From contig OZ024851.1 of assembly GCA_964017145.1 (NCBI GenBank), positions 496,001-560,000 on the forward strand: a stretch of 64,000 bases of DNA, given 5' to 3'. Under the pieces are notes generated by a model. That model had not been told where the DNA came from, made no database searches, and saw nothing but the letters and a program-made list of their open reading frames with translations. Positions 48,546 to 59,523 of the stretch are shown piece by piece. Position 1 is the first letter of the stretch, and every line of letters begins with the position of its first letter. Source of the stretch: Agrocybe praecox. Its lineage: Eukaryota; Basidiomycota; Agaricomycetes; Agaricales; Agrocybaceae. The translations under genes and the position numbers were made by a program.

Positions 48546-49045
48546 TTACTCTCCCTGAGAAGTTTGATAAGTCGAGAATTCTCCTAAAATATTGGATTTT
48601 ATTAGAATATGTAAATGAGAGGATCGTAGATTGCAAGGTTTCACCTTCTTCAAATTGTTGTTTTGTTTCCTGAGACGTTGTATATGATATTGGCCCAAGC
48701 GTATCAATTGCTGCAAGGTTTCCACAATTGGAACGACTTCGGCATTATCACTTTGCGTCCCGTATGAGTGGCCTCTCAACGCATTTTCCAACTCTCCCGG
48801 TTCCCCGGGGTCGTCGACATTGGGCATGATATCGCTTGTAGTGATCAACACCATATCCAGATCGATGTCAGACGTAGCTATTGCACGTGACTGGTTGAAC
48901 ACGGTAAGCTCTATAAATTCCGGTTTGGGTGCCTGCGATGATTAGGTTAACTCCCATGCTATGTAGCTAAAGATACATTGTTGTAAGAACTCACCTTCAA
49001 TTTCATGTTCGATGTAAAATTTTCAAATAGATGGGCTCTCTTCAT
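48546..49045 (-). CDS. unknown small protein, about 135 aa
   Basis: Not recognised. A first exon from ATG 49045 (MKRAHLFENFTSNMKLK) splices at a GTGAGT to an exon that reads APKPEFIELTVFNQSRAIAT, an acidic centre, and a helical end with ETLQQLIRLGQYHIQRLRKQ that could form a coiled coil. The stop is at 48546. Only two exons and no known motif, so confidence is modest. Confidence 0.4.
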
Positions 49046-49449
49046 GTTCCATGGGCGTTCTTATACATTCAAGGGCACCTGGTTGCAAAGTGGAAATACG
49101 CCGCACGGCTATGATATCTCATCTCTCCGGTGAGGTAAACTAAAACTCGATGGCTATCTATGCCCTTATACCTCCCATTCTCTTTCTTTTGTTCTTTGAA
49201 TTCTGTTCTTTCATCACGTCACCCTTAAAACCATTGGACTACACCAGTGAACTAGTACTGTAACTAGGCACCCACTTGCGTCCCTTCACTCACACCATAA
49301 CATATTACGCCCTACAAAGTGACATGAAAGCTGAGCGACAAAGGAAGAAGCCAATTTACTACAGACATCCGAGTCGAAAGACGGAAGATAACCAGGATAA
49401 CCAATCAAGTAAAGCCATCCATTTTGTTAGTTATTGACAAAATTGCTGA
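49046..49449. other. intergenic; nothing recognised
   Basis: Divergent promoters. A pyrimidine-rich tract (49170-49250) precedes the long plus-strand gene. Confidence 0.35.
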
Positions 49450-52400
49450 ATGATACCAGAGAGATGTATGCATTATCCAACGTTTGCCCAAAGGCACAGA
49501 ATAAGACGAATAAAGATTTCCAAAATCCGGAACGACGTCGCAAGTTTAACTACCGCGATGGAAAGCGATCACGAGGGCTATGATATTATGCTGGTCGACG
49601 ATTCCGGCGACTCCATAGCCAGGCCAGACTCATCGATAGAGCTACCGCTTACCGGGGAACTCTTCGATATAGACCCAAGAATCTCAGACACTCAGCCCAC
49701 CGAGGAGCCCATGGGCCCTGATATTCGACGTTCATTTGGCCAGGTACATATGTCAGGCAACAGCGACGATACAGCGTCATTGGCTTCAGACTTAAATATG
49801 GAACATTCGCCTGCCAAAGAGCTCACGGGGTCAGACCTTAGGGATTCGCTGTCGAAAAACACTCTTATTGAGCATTCCAAGAACCAGCACCATCAATATG
49901 TACACGCCCATACAGACGACAAACAAATTCTAGACATAGGTGTAGACTCTTTAACGGAGCTACCGCCTAACCAAAAAGTTACAGGATCAATGCTTGTGGA
50001 TTCGCTTTCGAGCGCACAATTTACCGAAGAACCTGGAGAATCACAGGTTCACGCTGGGGACTCGATGTGCGAGATACACATCGGTAAGGACAACGATATA
50101 CCGTCGCTGCGCGATTCCACGGAGTTGAAAAAGCCTCACTTGGCTATTGACGCAGAAGGTGAGCATTTCTACCATTATCACCATTAGTTCATGAAGGTTG
50201 ACTGATACCGTCACTCGGACAGTTTTGGAAGATTCTACGAGACCGCGCAAGTCTTCTTTTATTATCCGGATCCCACCGAGGAACAAAGAAGGTGAGCATT
50301 TCTATAATCATTATTACTTCATATAGATTGACGGGCGCCCTCAATGAGCAGATTTGGCAAACTCTAAGATCTCGCACCAGCCTCGTTTGATGATCCGGCT
50401 CCCAGCGACCAGCAAAAAAGGTGCGCGCATTTCTAAAGCGTAATTGCTACTTCATGAATACCCTAACCCCGAGATAGGTTCGGGAAAAGAGAAAACTCTT
50501 CAGCTAGCTGCAAATGAGGTAAACGAGGCCATTCCTTCAACTACGATAGGACTCAATGGAGCAGAACATTCGCATTACCGTGGTATGTAGTATTCTTGTT
50601 CTAGATGGCATGCATTAACAAACCGGAGTTAGGCAAGCGAGTTCGATTCGACTTTACAGAAAGGAAAGATCTAGAAGACGATGAGACTATAGACGCAGAT
50701 ATATCGACCCGCTGTTCAACGAGTATGGCCTCAATCACAAGCCTCTCAGATTTTGTGGAGCCTTCTGTTCCTCAGACATCGTGTCCTAAACTTTCAGGAG
50801 ACCAGGTTGTAGCAGGTATGACAAGCACATGATTTTCACCCTGGCATTCTTGAGATATTCATTCTGAACTACAGTGTCTCGACCAGGCAAGCGTCAATTA
50901 CAAGGTGAAGCAAAATCGCCAAGACCGACAAAGGTGCAGCCAAAAAGGGAGTATAAGAGACAGGAGGAGGATGGAAAGTCCTCGAGAATAAAGATTGAGT
51001 CATTGAAAAGGATTCGAGGCAATTTAAACCGTAAACACGCGGCTCCGACCATCACAGGCTCCAGAAACGGTCCCTGGATCAATTCATATTCTTTTCAGCC
51101 TAGAATGCTTACAGGAAGCGCGTCTCAACACGTACCAGCACTCAAAGTAGTGGACTTGAGCAGTTACAGTGTTTTACCTGCAAGCCGGGAGAATCAGATG
51201 GCGACCAATGGCTCAGATAGTTTTCACCGAACAGAACTTAAAGGAGACAACATGAGCAGTTCCAGGTCGCTACCTGAAGTCCAGGAGGATCACATAGTTA
51301 CCAACGTCGTCACCGAGGAACTACGCAGCAGCAGTGCCAGGCGTCTACTTACAACTCAGGGGAATCAGATGCTGGCGACCACTGGCTCAGATGGCTCTCC
51401 TGGACTCGCAGAAATTCAAGGATACGAGCTGAACAGTACCGGGTTGCTACCTGAAGTCTGGCAGGAGGATCACATAGTTACCAACGTCGTCACCGAGGAA
51501 CTACGCAGCAGCAGTGCCAGGCGTCTACTTACAGCTCAGAGGAATCAGATGCTGGAGACCACTGGCTCAGATGACTCGCCTGGACTCGCAGAAATTCAAG
51601 GAGACAAGCTGAACAGTACCGGGTTGCTACCTGAAGTCCAAGAGGATCACATAGTTACCAACGTCGTCGCCGAAGATCTACGCATCAGCAGTGCCAGGCG
51701 TCTACCTACAACCCAGGGGAGTCAGATGCTGGCGACCAATGGCTCAGATAGTTTTCAACGAGCAGAACTTGAAGGAGACGACGTGAGCAGTGCCAGGTCG
51801 CTACCTGAAGTCCAGGAGGATCACATGATTCCCAACGACGTCACAGAAGATCTACGCAGCAGCAGTGCCAGGTTTCTACCTACAACTCAGGGGAATCAGG
51901 TGCCGGCCACCAATGGCTTAGATGACCCACCCGGAGCACAGACTCAAGGAGACGATTTGAGCAGCTCCAGGTCGTTACCTGAAGTCCAGGAGAATCACAT
52001 AGTTACCAACGATGTCACAGAAGATCTACGCACCAGTGCCAGGCTTTTACTTACAACGCAGGGGATTCAGATGCTGGCAACCACTGGTTCAGATGGCTCG
52101 CTTGGACTCGCAGAAATTCAAGGAAACGACTTGAACAGTACCAGATTTCTACCTGCAACCAAGGATAATCGGATACCAGTGACCAGTGGCATGGTGGATA
52201 CACTATCAGCGCATGTTATGGAAGACACTGTCGACGAGAATAAGACAGGTGCTGCGGGTCGGATGGTATCAGACATTCTTAGCAGCTATCCTACTTCAAC
52301 CGAAGGCATAAATAATACTTACAAAAATCACACAAGTCAGGACGAACAAGCTCATGATGAAGAGATGATTTCAAGCGGCGAAGACTCTAATATGGTGTCT

Positions 52401-54107
52401 ACAAATGAAGATTCCTGTGAAGAGGATTCGATAGACGAAATTCTTCCTTACATGGAGCACAAGTCCGACCTTGTTACCGACCCAAAACCTTTAGGGCTGT
52501 CTAGTAGTCCAGATGGCGGGGAGGAAGGCGAGTTTAATGACTTCAGCGATGACGAAAGCCACAGCGAGGGATCCGCGAGCCATGACAATCAGAAGACATC
52601 GAAGTGTTCAGCGACGGGAATATTTAGATCTCGCGTATACCGAGAACTACAGGACCAACCAGTAAGTCGTTTTCGTAATGCGAATGTTTACTCAAATCTA
52701 ACCCATATGTTGAGAATTCACCTTGTACAAACGCCAGCTTAGTGGAGGTCGTGAAAATATTGGCCGTCGACCAAGTTTTGCCCCGAGGATGTCGTGACAG
52801 ACAGATTAGGAAAGTGAACCAACACGGGAGGTCTCGCAAAGCTTCTGCTCAATCTCGTAAAAATATATTGAATGTGAGTTCTCATAACAAACCAAATTTA
52901 TCACTCGCTGATTTATATGACTAGCGCGACGTACGGAGTTTCGCCAAAGTGCTACAGAAAGGCAAGCTCTGGAGAGTCCCTAGCGACACTAAGCTCCAGT
53001 CATTTGCAAAGTGGAATTCAAAGAAGGAGGGCCCCAGGATCAAGAAGTTCCGACTTGATTTAGAGAGCAGTGGCATCGCAACGGCATGGAACAAACGAGC
53101 GGCGCAAGTATTCTCTGACGCTTTCTTGGACCTCGGACTGCCAGAATGGAGCGCCGAAGATAGAGATGACATTGTGAAATCATTTATGACGCATCTTGTT
53201 ACCATAAAATCCCTTCACAACAAGACAAAGAGGGCCCCAGAACAAGATACTATCGCAGAAGAGCGAGTCGCCATTGAGAATTCGGACAAGCTGCAACAGG
53301 AGGCTTGCGACCAGCGTCGTCGGAATGTGCGCGTTTCTTTCTTTATGCGCCTATATATCTAATAATATAAAACTTCAAGCTCTGCTCTCGTCGTTACATT
53401 GGCTGCAAGAACTACTCAGAGTTTGACCCATTAATGAAGACAATGATGGACGATGTGTGGGTGCATCTTGATGCAGATTGTATGAGTGGAGACGAAATCG
53501 ACTATAGCTCGCAAGACAAGTCAAAAAAGCATAAGTCGAACGGTCATAAGAGATGCATTGTTCGCAAACCTGTATGGAGAGATGAAGTCGAATTTCCGTC
53601 CTTCACTCGGGTTTGTGACGCTCTGTATTACTCGACGAGATTCGACGAGAGCGGTAAAGTATCAGCTGGGAGATTTCCATACGAGCGCGTCCCGTCGAGT
53701 CGGATAGAATCGTCGAGCTCTCTGCCCAAGATCCTTCCTTCAAATTTATACAGCCAGAGAAAGATCGAAGAGATGAAACAGTCTGGGAACTTGGAAGTGA
53801 ATGTGCTGCAAATGCAGCATCCAGTATCTTTGATTTTCTCCAAGGATGTTCTGAGGTGTTCTTAAATCCCTCATTTTCTTTTCGCATTTACTCACCATTA
53901 ATTTTCAGAATTGCGGCTAGATTTCTTCATATAAAGGACCGCACTTCCATCCCCCTTCCTCCAGATCTGCCAGAATTGAATGCTATTAAGACGGGACCTG
54001 CATCGGCGCTCATTAATATGAACTTCCATGTGCTTGGGGCCCAGTATGAGCAGCGCGTTAAAATGGAGAGAGCCAAGGTGGCGGAAATTCGCGGAGGGAG
54101 GAAATAG
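49450..54107 (+). CDS. very long protein of an uncharacterised Agaricomycete family, with tandem repeats
   Basis: The last third matches a family I know only as hypothetical Agaricomycete proteins: LCSRRYIGCKNYSEFDPLMK, WVHLDADCMSGDEIDY, a K/R segment, CDALYYSTRFDESGKVSAGR, FPYERVPSSRIESSSSLPK, ILPSNLY..RKIEEM and the end exon GPASALINMNFHVLGAQY to TAG 54107. Upstream exons encode a helical block (RDVRSFAKVLQKGKLWRVPS, then LGLPEWSAEDRDDIVKSFMT). The first two thirds (49450-52660) are disordered: acidic stretches, two near-duplicate small exons (50220-50405) and a big exon (about 50874-52675) with five tandem repeats of about 60 residues. All junctions can be joined in phase. The start at 49450 is uncertain; an upstream exon is possible. 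Function unknown; no catalytic motif seen. Confidence 0.7.
50158..50415 (+). repeat. tandemly duplicated exon-intron unit
   Basis: Two adjacent units of about 125 bp each start with the intron GGTGAGCATTTCTA and contain an exon with the same pattern (IIRIPPRNKE / MIRLPATSKK); a third intron begins similarly (GTGCGCGCATTTCTA). All introns are in phase 1, so each duplication keeps the frame. Confidence 0.8.
51170..52170 (+). repeat. five tandem repeats of about 177 bp within the coding sequence
   Basis: The block CTACCTGAAGTCCAGGAGGA, encoding LPEVQEDHIVTN, starts at about 51270, 51448, 51628, 51800 and 51977. Each unit continues with (E/D)LRSSSARRLLTTQG, QMLATTGSD and a variable SPGLAEIQG end. 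Units 2 and 3 are most alike at the DNA level; the last is most diverged. Confidence 0.9.
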
Positions 54108-54463
54108 ATAATTGTGATTGTTAGGCGAGAAAGGCGTATAGCGCTCGTATGTATCAACTATATATTTTCAATCCGAGTCTTGCTCTGGTACACGGCCTGT
54201 CTTAGTCTCGGGTGTTTTCAACTGTGGCATCTTCACTTGATAAATTTAAATCCCGCTTTCATTAGTCTAATCCGACATTGCTTTTTACTGAGCGTGCCCG
54301 CTGCCGATGGTGCATGTCACATGTCACATGTCGCACTGACACTGGTTCAGTTCAATGTGTATAACCCGCTAGTTTTCGAGCGCCGAGAAACCTCAAATCA
54401 TCGACAACAACTTGAGGGGCCACAAGTCTGAAACATAAAGCACGGAAGAACCTACCAGTACCT
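54108..54463. other. intergenic; nothing recognised
   Basis: Short gap between two co-directional genes; contains CATGTCACATGTCACATGTC near 54315, a small direct repeat. Confidence 0.35.
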
Positions 54464-56286
54464 ATGGCTAGACGACTGTATAAAAACTCAAATCAGACTC
54501 AGCATGCACATGCTATTGTACAGTCTTTCACTACTCTTGAAGGTTCCCAAAATCGAGAGGATAGACACGTCAGGTTTCTACAACCACAAGGAGGTGATTT
54601 GAAAGGTGAGAAAGGATAGCCACTCTTCAATTCAAATTAGTATTTAAAGCAGTATGCTAGATTATAAAGAAGCGATTTTTCCGTTCACCCAGTGCCAGGT
54701 TAAAGTCATCGATGACCTACGGTCTATTTTAGAGCAGCAAATTGATACACTCAAGTCCGAAATGGCTGAAGGCTACGAGACTCTTGAGCAGTCCATCAAG
54801 AGGGGAATGCAGCAGATAGACTCAATTTATCTGGCTGTGGATAGATTGGAAGAACTCATAGCGGACATGCAGGAAGGGGCTGAACGAACTTTTAATTCCA
54901 CCTCTCGCACCGACGTAAGAAAATTTGAAAACAGACTGGTAAGAGGACGTACTAATTGCTATATTCTCTTCATGAACCCACTCTGACCTTTAATTAGACA
55001 GCCCTTTTCGATCATTACGAGGAATTACAAGCCAATCACCTACAGCTCAGTGAGGAAGTTACATGCATACAACAAACAAGGCACACAGATGCATGGCAAG
55101 ACATACAACAAACGACATTACGCAAAGAACGGGAAATTATCTTTAGCATCATCAATCCCATTTTCAGTGCTCTCAAAGAAGCTTTCGACAACAGTAACGC
55201 GAGCCAAGCGCATGATTTAAATCTTTTGCGAGAGGCGTTACAGGCCCACGAGACTCGTATGACCAAGAGCGAGGCACGGATCGAAGAAATGGCCGATTAT
55301 ATAGACGTAGAAATTCAAAACATGCACGACACTATGCATGGTAAGGCATTCCGACTTCTCATCGCCAGCATTTCGAAGGTTAACGAAGTTTACTAATAGG
55401 CGCATTAATTCTGACTCGGGACTCCAATTGCGAATATGGTCTGGAGGAGCACCGAGATAATATGTCCCTCGAAAGGGAGCTGTCACTGATTGCACCTCGG
55501 GATTTTCGCGCCGTCGCACTCGTCCTTAATTATCACAAGGTGGACCAAGAAAGAGAAACGTACTCGTATCAAGCCCACGCCCACGAACGGCCCACACTTT
55601 TGATATATCTTCTGGCCAAGTGCATGATATACCAGGTTTTTCTTACTTATTTTCTTGCGGCGCAATCGCGTATGTTACTGCATATTAGGACGTTCCAGCA
55701 ATACTGTCACGAGAGTACTTTCCCCTTCGGCCTTATATTTGCAGTGAAAATCCCAAGCCTACTTGCTCATATCAAGGAGATGGTTCCTAGATGCATTTCG
55801 TCTACGATATTTGGACTTTTTGGGTGTTCCTTCAAGACCGCAGTTCTGGCTCGGATAAATCAATGGCCACAAATACACTTTAGATGGCTTCGAAGAGTAT
55901 TCCTCGGCAGCCTCTCATATATGCTCATCCTCATTGCATACTACACACGCCTCGTGTTTCTCAAAGTTTATCTATTTCTACGACATCCATCCGCAAAGTT
56001 TTTCAAAACGCTCGGACTTGCAAAAAGTTACATCAATGTCAAACTCGATGGCTTTTCTGAAAGCGATGTTCTCCTGTACCTCCCAAAGCCGCCAAGATCC
56101 ATTTTGCCAGAACTCCTTCACTATTTTCGGAGTCATCGGGTTTATTTTCTTGCTTTCTGTCTGGAATACTTATTAGAGGACGTCTTGAACTATATGTTCT
56201 GGCGCATACAAAGGACATGGGGGCACGAAGAAATCATGTTGTCTTCGAAGGCCCGTAGACGATTGCGTAATGTCAACGTCCGCTGA
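54464..56286 (+). CDS. coiled-coil, multi-span membrane protein, 549 aa
   Basis: Not recognised. Four exons (54464-54605, 54661-54938, 54998-55340, 55400-56286) give exactly 550 codons. The N-terminal half is a long helical, heptad-rich region (LRSILEQQIDTLKSEMAEGY, LREALQAHETRMTKSEARIE). The C-terminal half has at least four hydrophobic segments (LIYLLAKCMIYQVFLTYFLA, FPFGLIFAVKIPSLLAHI, GSLSYMLILIAYYTRLVFLK, YFLAFCLEYLLEDVLNYMFW) and ends with a basic tail (SKARRRLRNVNVR). The layout recalls membrane tethers or nuclear-fusion proteins, but no motif fixes that. No stop or frame break. Confidence 0.7.
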
Positions 56287-56843
56287 ACGTTGAGTCATGA
56301 TCATACGGTGTTGTTGCTCATCAAACACAAGTAGTGGGTCTCACTGTGTTTGATTAATCAGACAGAGATTTCTCACCGGCGCGGTAGCAGGGTGACGACA
56401 TCCACCACGATTCATGTATGTGCCCAGCGTAGCGTAAATCAATACTTCCATTCCACCATATGTATGATTGAATAAATGACAACGTTAAATTAAGAAAGCG
56501 ACAGATGCATCTAGACTAAACTCGAAATTTCGTATTTTACAAGGAAGCGAAGAGAATAGCAATTTGAGGGAGGGCGAGAATGCTAAAGGGCTTGTGGAAG
56601 CGGGACAATGGGGTCTTATTTCTCACCGTAAAATCGGGTGAGGAAAAGACATCATCTGGGGTATCTGTTCTGCGACGTAACACGGCAAGATTACTGCGAC
56701 CCTGAGCTATCTATTGTCTCGCTTGACAATTGTTCTTTACATCGCGCAAGAATTAATGGATTAAGAATTCAGTCTTACTTTTACTTTTTCCCATAGTCTT
56801 CCTTTATATTATGCGCTGCGAGCGTCTGAACCCATAATCAAAC
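56287..56843. other. intergenic; nothing recognised
   Basis: 3' flank of the membrane protein and promoter of the RING gene. Confidence 0.35.
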
Positions 56844-57908
56844 ATGCCGCGAACTACTAGTAAGAGGTCTGGTATCCCTTCCCGTATACAACCACTGCGT
56901 CAATGCAAAATGACGAATACCGACACCCAAACTAATAGGAGAACTCGTGAAGCGTCTACCTTGTCTATCTCAGGCCTGACTCCTACCCCAAGGATTACAA
57001 AAACGTACGGAGGTTCTAACCGTAAGTACCACTGGCGTAATATCGGCGTCAACAATCAACATCGTTCCACATCTCAAGTTCAAAGCTGGTCTGACTGCTA
57101 CGGGGAAAAGGTGGAAAGAGTCGTTCATCTCCTCCAGGTTAGCATGCGTATTGTGGATAATCAACATTTGTATTAAACCGTTGAAAGATTACAGACGAAG
57201 AATGGGAAGATATCCAAAGCAGTTTTCGATGCGCTACTTTCGATGATACCGACTGTTATCAGCGTGCGAAGGTCTTGGCTGAGGAACTTTCCACTGTATC
57301 CCAAGAAACTTTGAAATTACAACGAAAATTCGACGCGGTGAATACTCCACAATTACGAGCTTTGAATCTGACTAAACGTCGCTAATGACCGCGCATTGAA
57401 ATAGATAAAGTCGGATTTCTCACAGAATTCCATGTGCACCATTTGCAAATCCTTCATAGACGAACCTTATACGTGAGTACAGAGACAATATTAATCAAAT
57501 GAACATATCTCGATTAACCGCATACATCCAATACACAGTACAGATTGTGGGCATAGCTTCTGTGCGCAGTGCCTAACGAGCCATTTTGAGTTCAGCCTGC
57601 ACACGCAATTGGAACAGATGGAGCACGTGCCTGCTCTACGTACTTACTTCACCCAAGGTGTCAGGCTTCCAACGTCTGCCCAGGATTTGAATACGTTAGC
57701 ATCATCGATGAGAAGCTGCCTCATAAACCCTGTGGACGTATTTTCATACCCATGTCCGCTGTGCAGGTTCTCATTAAAAACACAGCCCACACCATCCCCT
57801 CAGTATGAAAACTTCATCGCACGAATGATGCTCTTACTTGGAATAAAGCCATCCTTGACGGCTTTAGATGAAATAACACCCTCTTTTGACACTCTGTTCC
57901 TAGCGTAA
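56844..57908 (+). CDS. RING-finger protein (probable E3 ubiquitin ligase), second of two
   Basis: From ATG 56844 (MPRTTSKRSG) a basic, Thr-rich N-terminus leads to an exon EEWEDIQSSFRCATFDDTDC (about 57197-57340), then a RING: MCTICKSFIDEPYTTDCGHS (split by an intron near 57472-57540), FCAQCLTSHFE, and after an unusually long loop of about 60 residues, YPCPLC. All eight ligands are present. The C-terminal helix (NFIARMMLLLGIKPSLTALD) corresponds in place to the tail of the other RING protein at 36650-37500. The exon borders in the N-terminal part (57019-57140) are uncertain. It is likely a distant paralogue of the first RING protein. Confidence 0.7.
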
Positions 57909-58149
57909 CTCGATACATGTAGTATATGATATCCTTTTACGCAGTTATGAACGAAATAGTATATATATAGCGTAGCATTGTGTTCTACTTTCATATAAGA
58001 TTGATGGAAAATGATACGAAGTTATGAAACTGGGCAGCTCCATCTTTCCAAATAAAGGATACACGCCTCGCATTATGAGTTACGAAAAGAAGGCCTGAAG
58101 GATGGATCAACGTAGAGTCTGGAAGCAGGATGAGAAGAAAATAAGAGTA

Positions 58150-58497
58150 TGTACTTACAGCATCGTCAACGGTATGTGGACCACGTCGCACTCATGCTGA
58201 GAAATCTTCTTGATGTGAAATAATAGTACTTGGTTTTGTTCGTCCAAGGGAATATGGGTTCCACAATGGCGGCCTAAGCCTCAAATCGTTATCCCTGCCG
58301 CTGATGTCTAACCCAATATCACTAACCAACCTAGACGTATAGCTCTCCAACGATCAATCGCGACAGCGGTCATCGGAGAAACACCCGACCCATGTGATGG
58401 AACCCACAGTATGGCCAGCGCACAAATCCGACGATAATTTTGTCCCGCCGCTGGAAGGCTGCTTCCCTTCTCCATACACAAGCCGAGAAACTGTACA
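58150..58497 (+). repeat. dispersed repeat of about 350 bp, copy 2
   Basis: Same order of words as at 25105-25445, with small indels (copy 1 has an extra CTGCTGAGAAATCT and a longer T-run). Both copies end at the same base (..CAAGCCGAGAAACTG), which suggests a defined unit boundary. Confidence 0.85.
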
Positions 58498-59523
58498 AGG
58501 CTTGATTTAGCGGGAGTCTTTGGGAGTCTTCGGAAATAAGTAGAACGATACGCACCATTGAGGAGATCAATACACGAGTTTTATGTTCAACGTTTCTACG
58601 TCTTGCTGTCCCTTCGTTATCTTTAACGCCTCAGGCCTCATCTGTTGCTCGTCTACCACCTCCAAATATCAGGATGCACCCTTGTAATACATAAGTTCCG
58701 AAATGATAATGATAGTAATCCTAATCGAAATGGATCATAGAATTAGTAATTGCACTAATTGCCACACATGAGACCGTCTGAACGCCTTGACAGAAAGAGA
58801 ATGCGGATAAAATTTATACTCTATTCCCCATTCCATCGAAAAGAAATAAGTCGAGTACTTACCAGTTTATCTTCGATTTCTCGCAACATCATTTCCTCCA
58901 CGATCGTTAAACGGGGTATCTTTCCAGCAATTTTGGCGTCTCGTTGATATCTTATTTCTCTCTTCTACTAGAGGGCCAGCTTGTTGCGCTGCTGGCGTTG
59001 TTGAGATCTTCTTTGCCTTTTTCCGTTGACACTTCGCGGGGCATCACTATCCTCGTTGTATGGTGGAGTGGCGCGGACAGTAAACAAGCAAGGGAAGGGA
59101 GCGATGAAGACGAGGATAATGGTTCGTGAAGTATATGCCGTGTCAAAAGAGACTTGGTTTTTATGCGCAATGAGGGGTTATAATCATATGCAGGAAGTCG
59201 TTGAAGGATGCAGACTCCGCAGAGAGGTTATAGTGAATCACTAGCTATTGATCTTGGCAAGATCTTGACGAAGACCGGCTCATCAATACATCACGCGTCA
59301 CGCGTCACGCTGGAGGTATTGTAAGTCCCTTTAAATTTATGGATTCATTTATTGTTCATTTTTACCAGAAAATCAGATTCGCTTTTTTATACAGACAAAA
59401 TTTTATTTGCCTAACAATTAACGAGTGCGCAAAGCAGGCAAACAGGCGTCTACTTATAAATACTATCAGATATTTGGTTTCTTAAATCAGCGTTTCAAGT
59501 TGGTACCGTTGATAGAAATTGTG
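58498..59523. other. intergenic; 3' flank of the transposon
   Basis: No gene. ATCACGCGTCACGCGTCACGC at 59289-59309 is a small direct repeat. If the transposase is part of a complete element, its right end should lie here. GAATCACTAGCTATTGATC (59232) contains CACTA, but no matching inverted copy was found at the other side. Confidence 0.4.
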
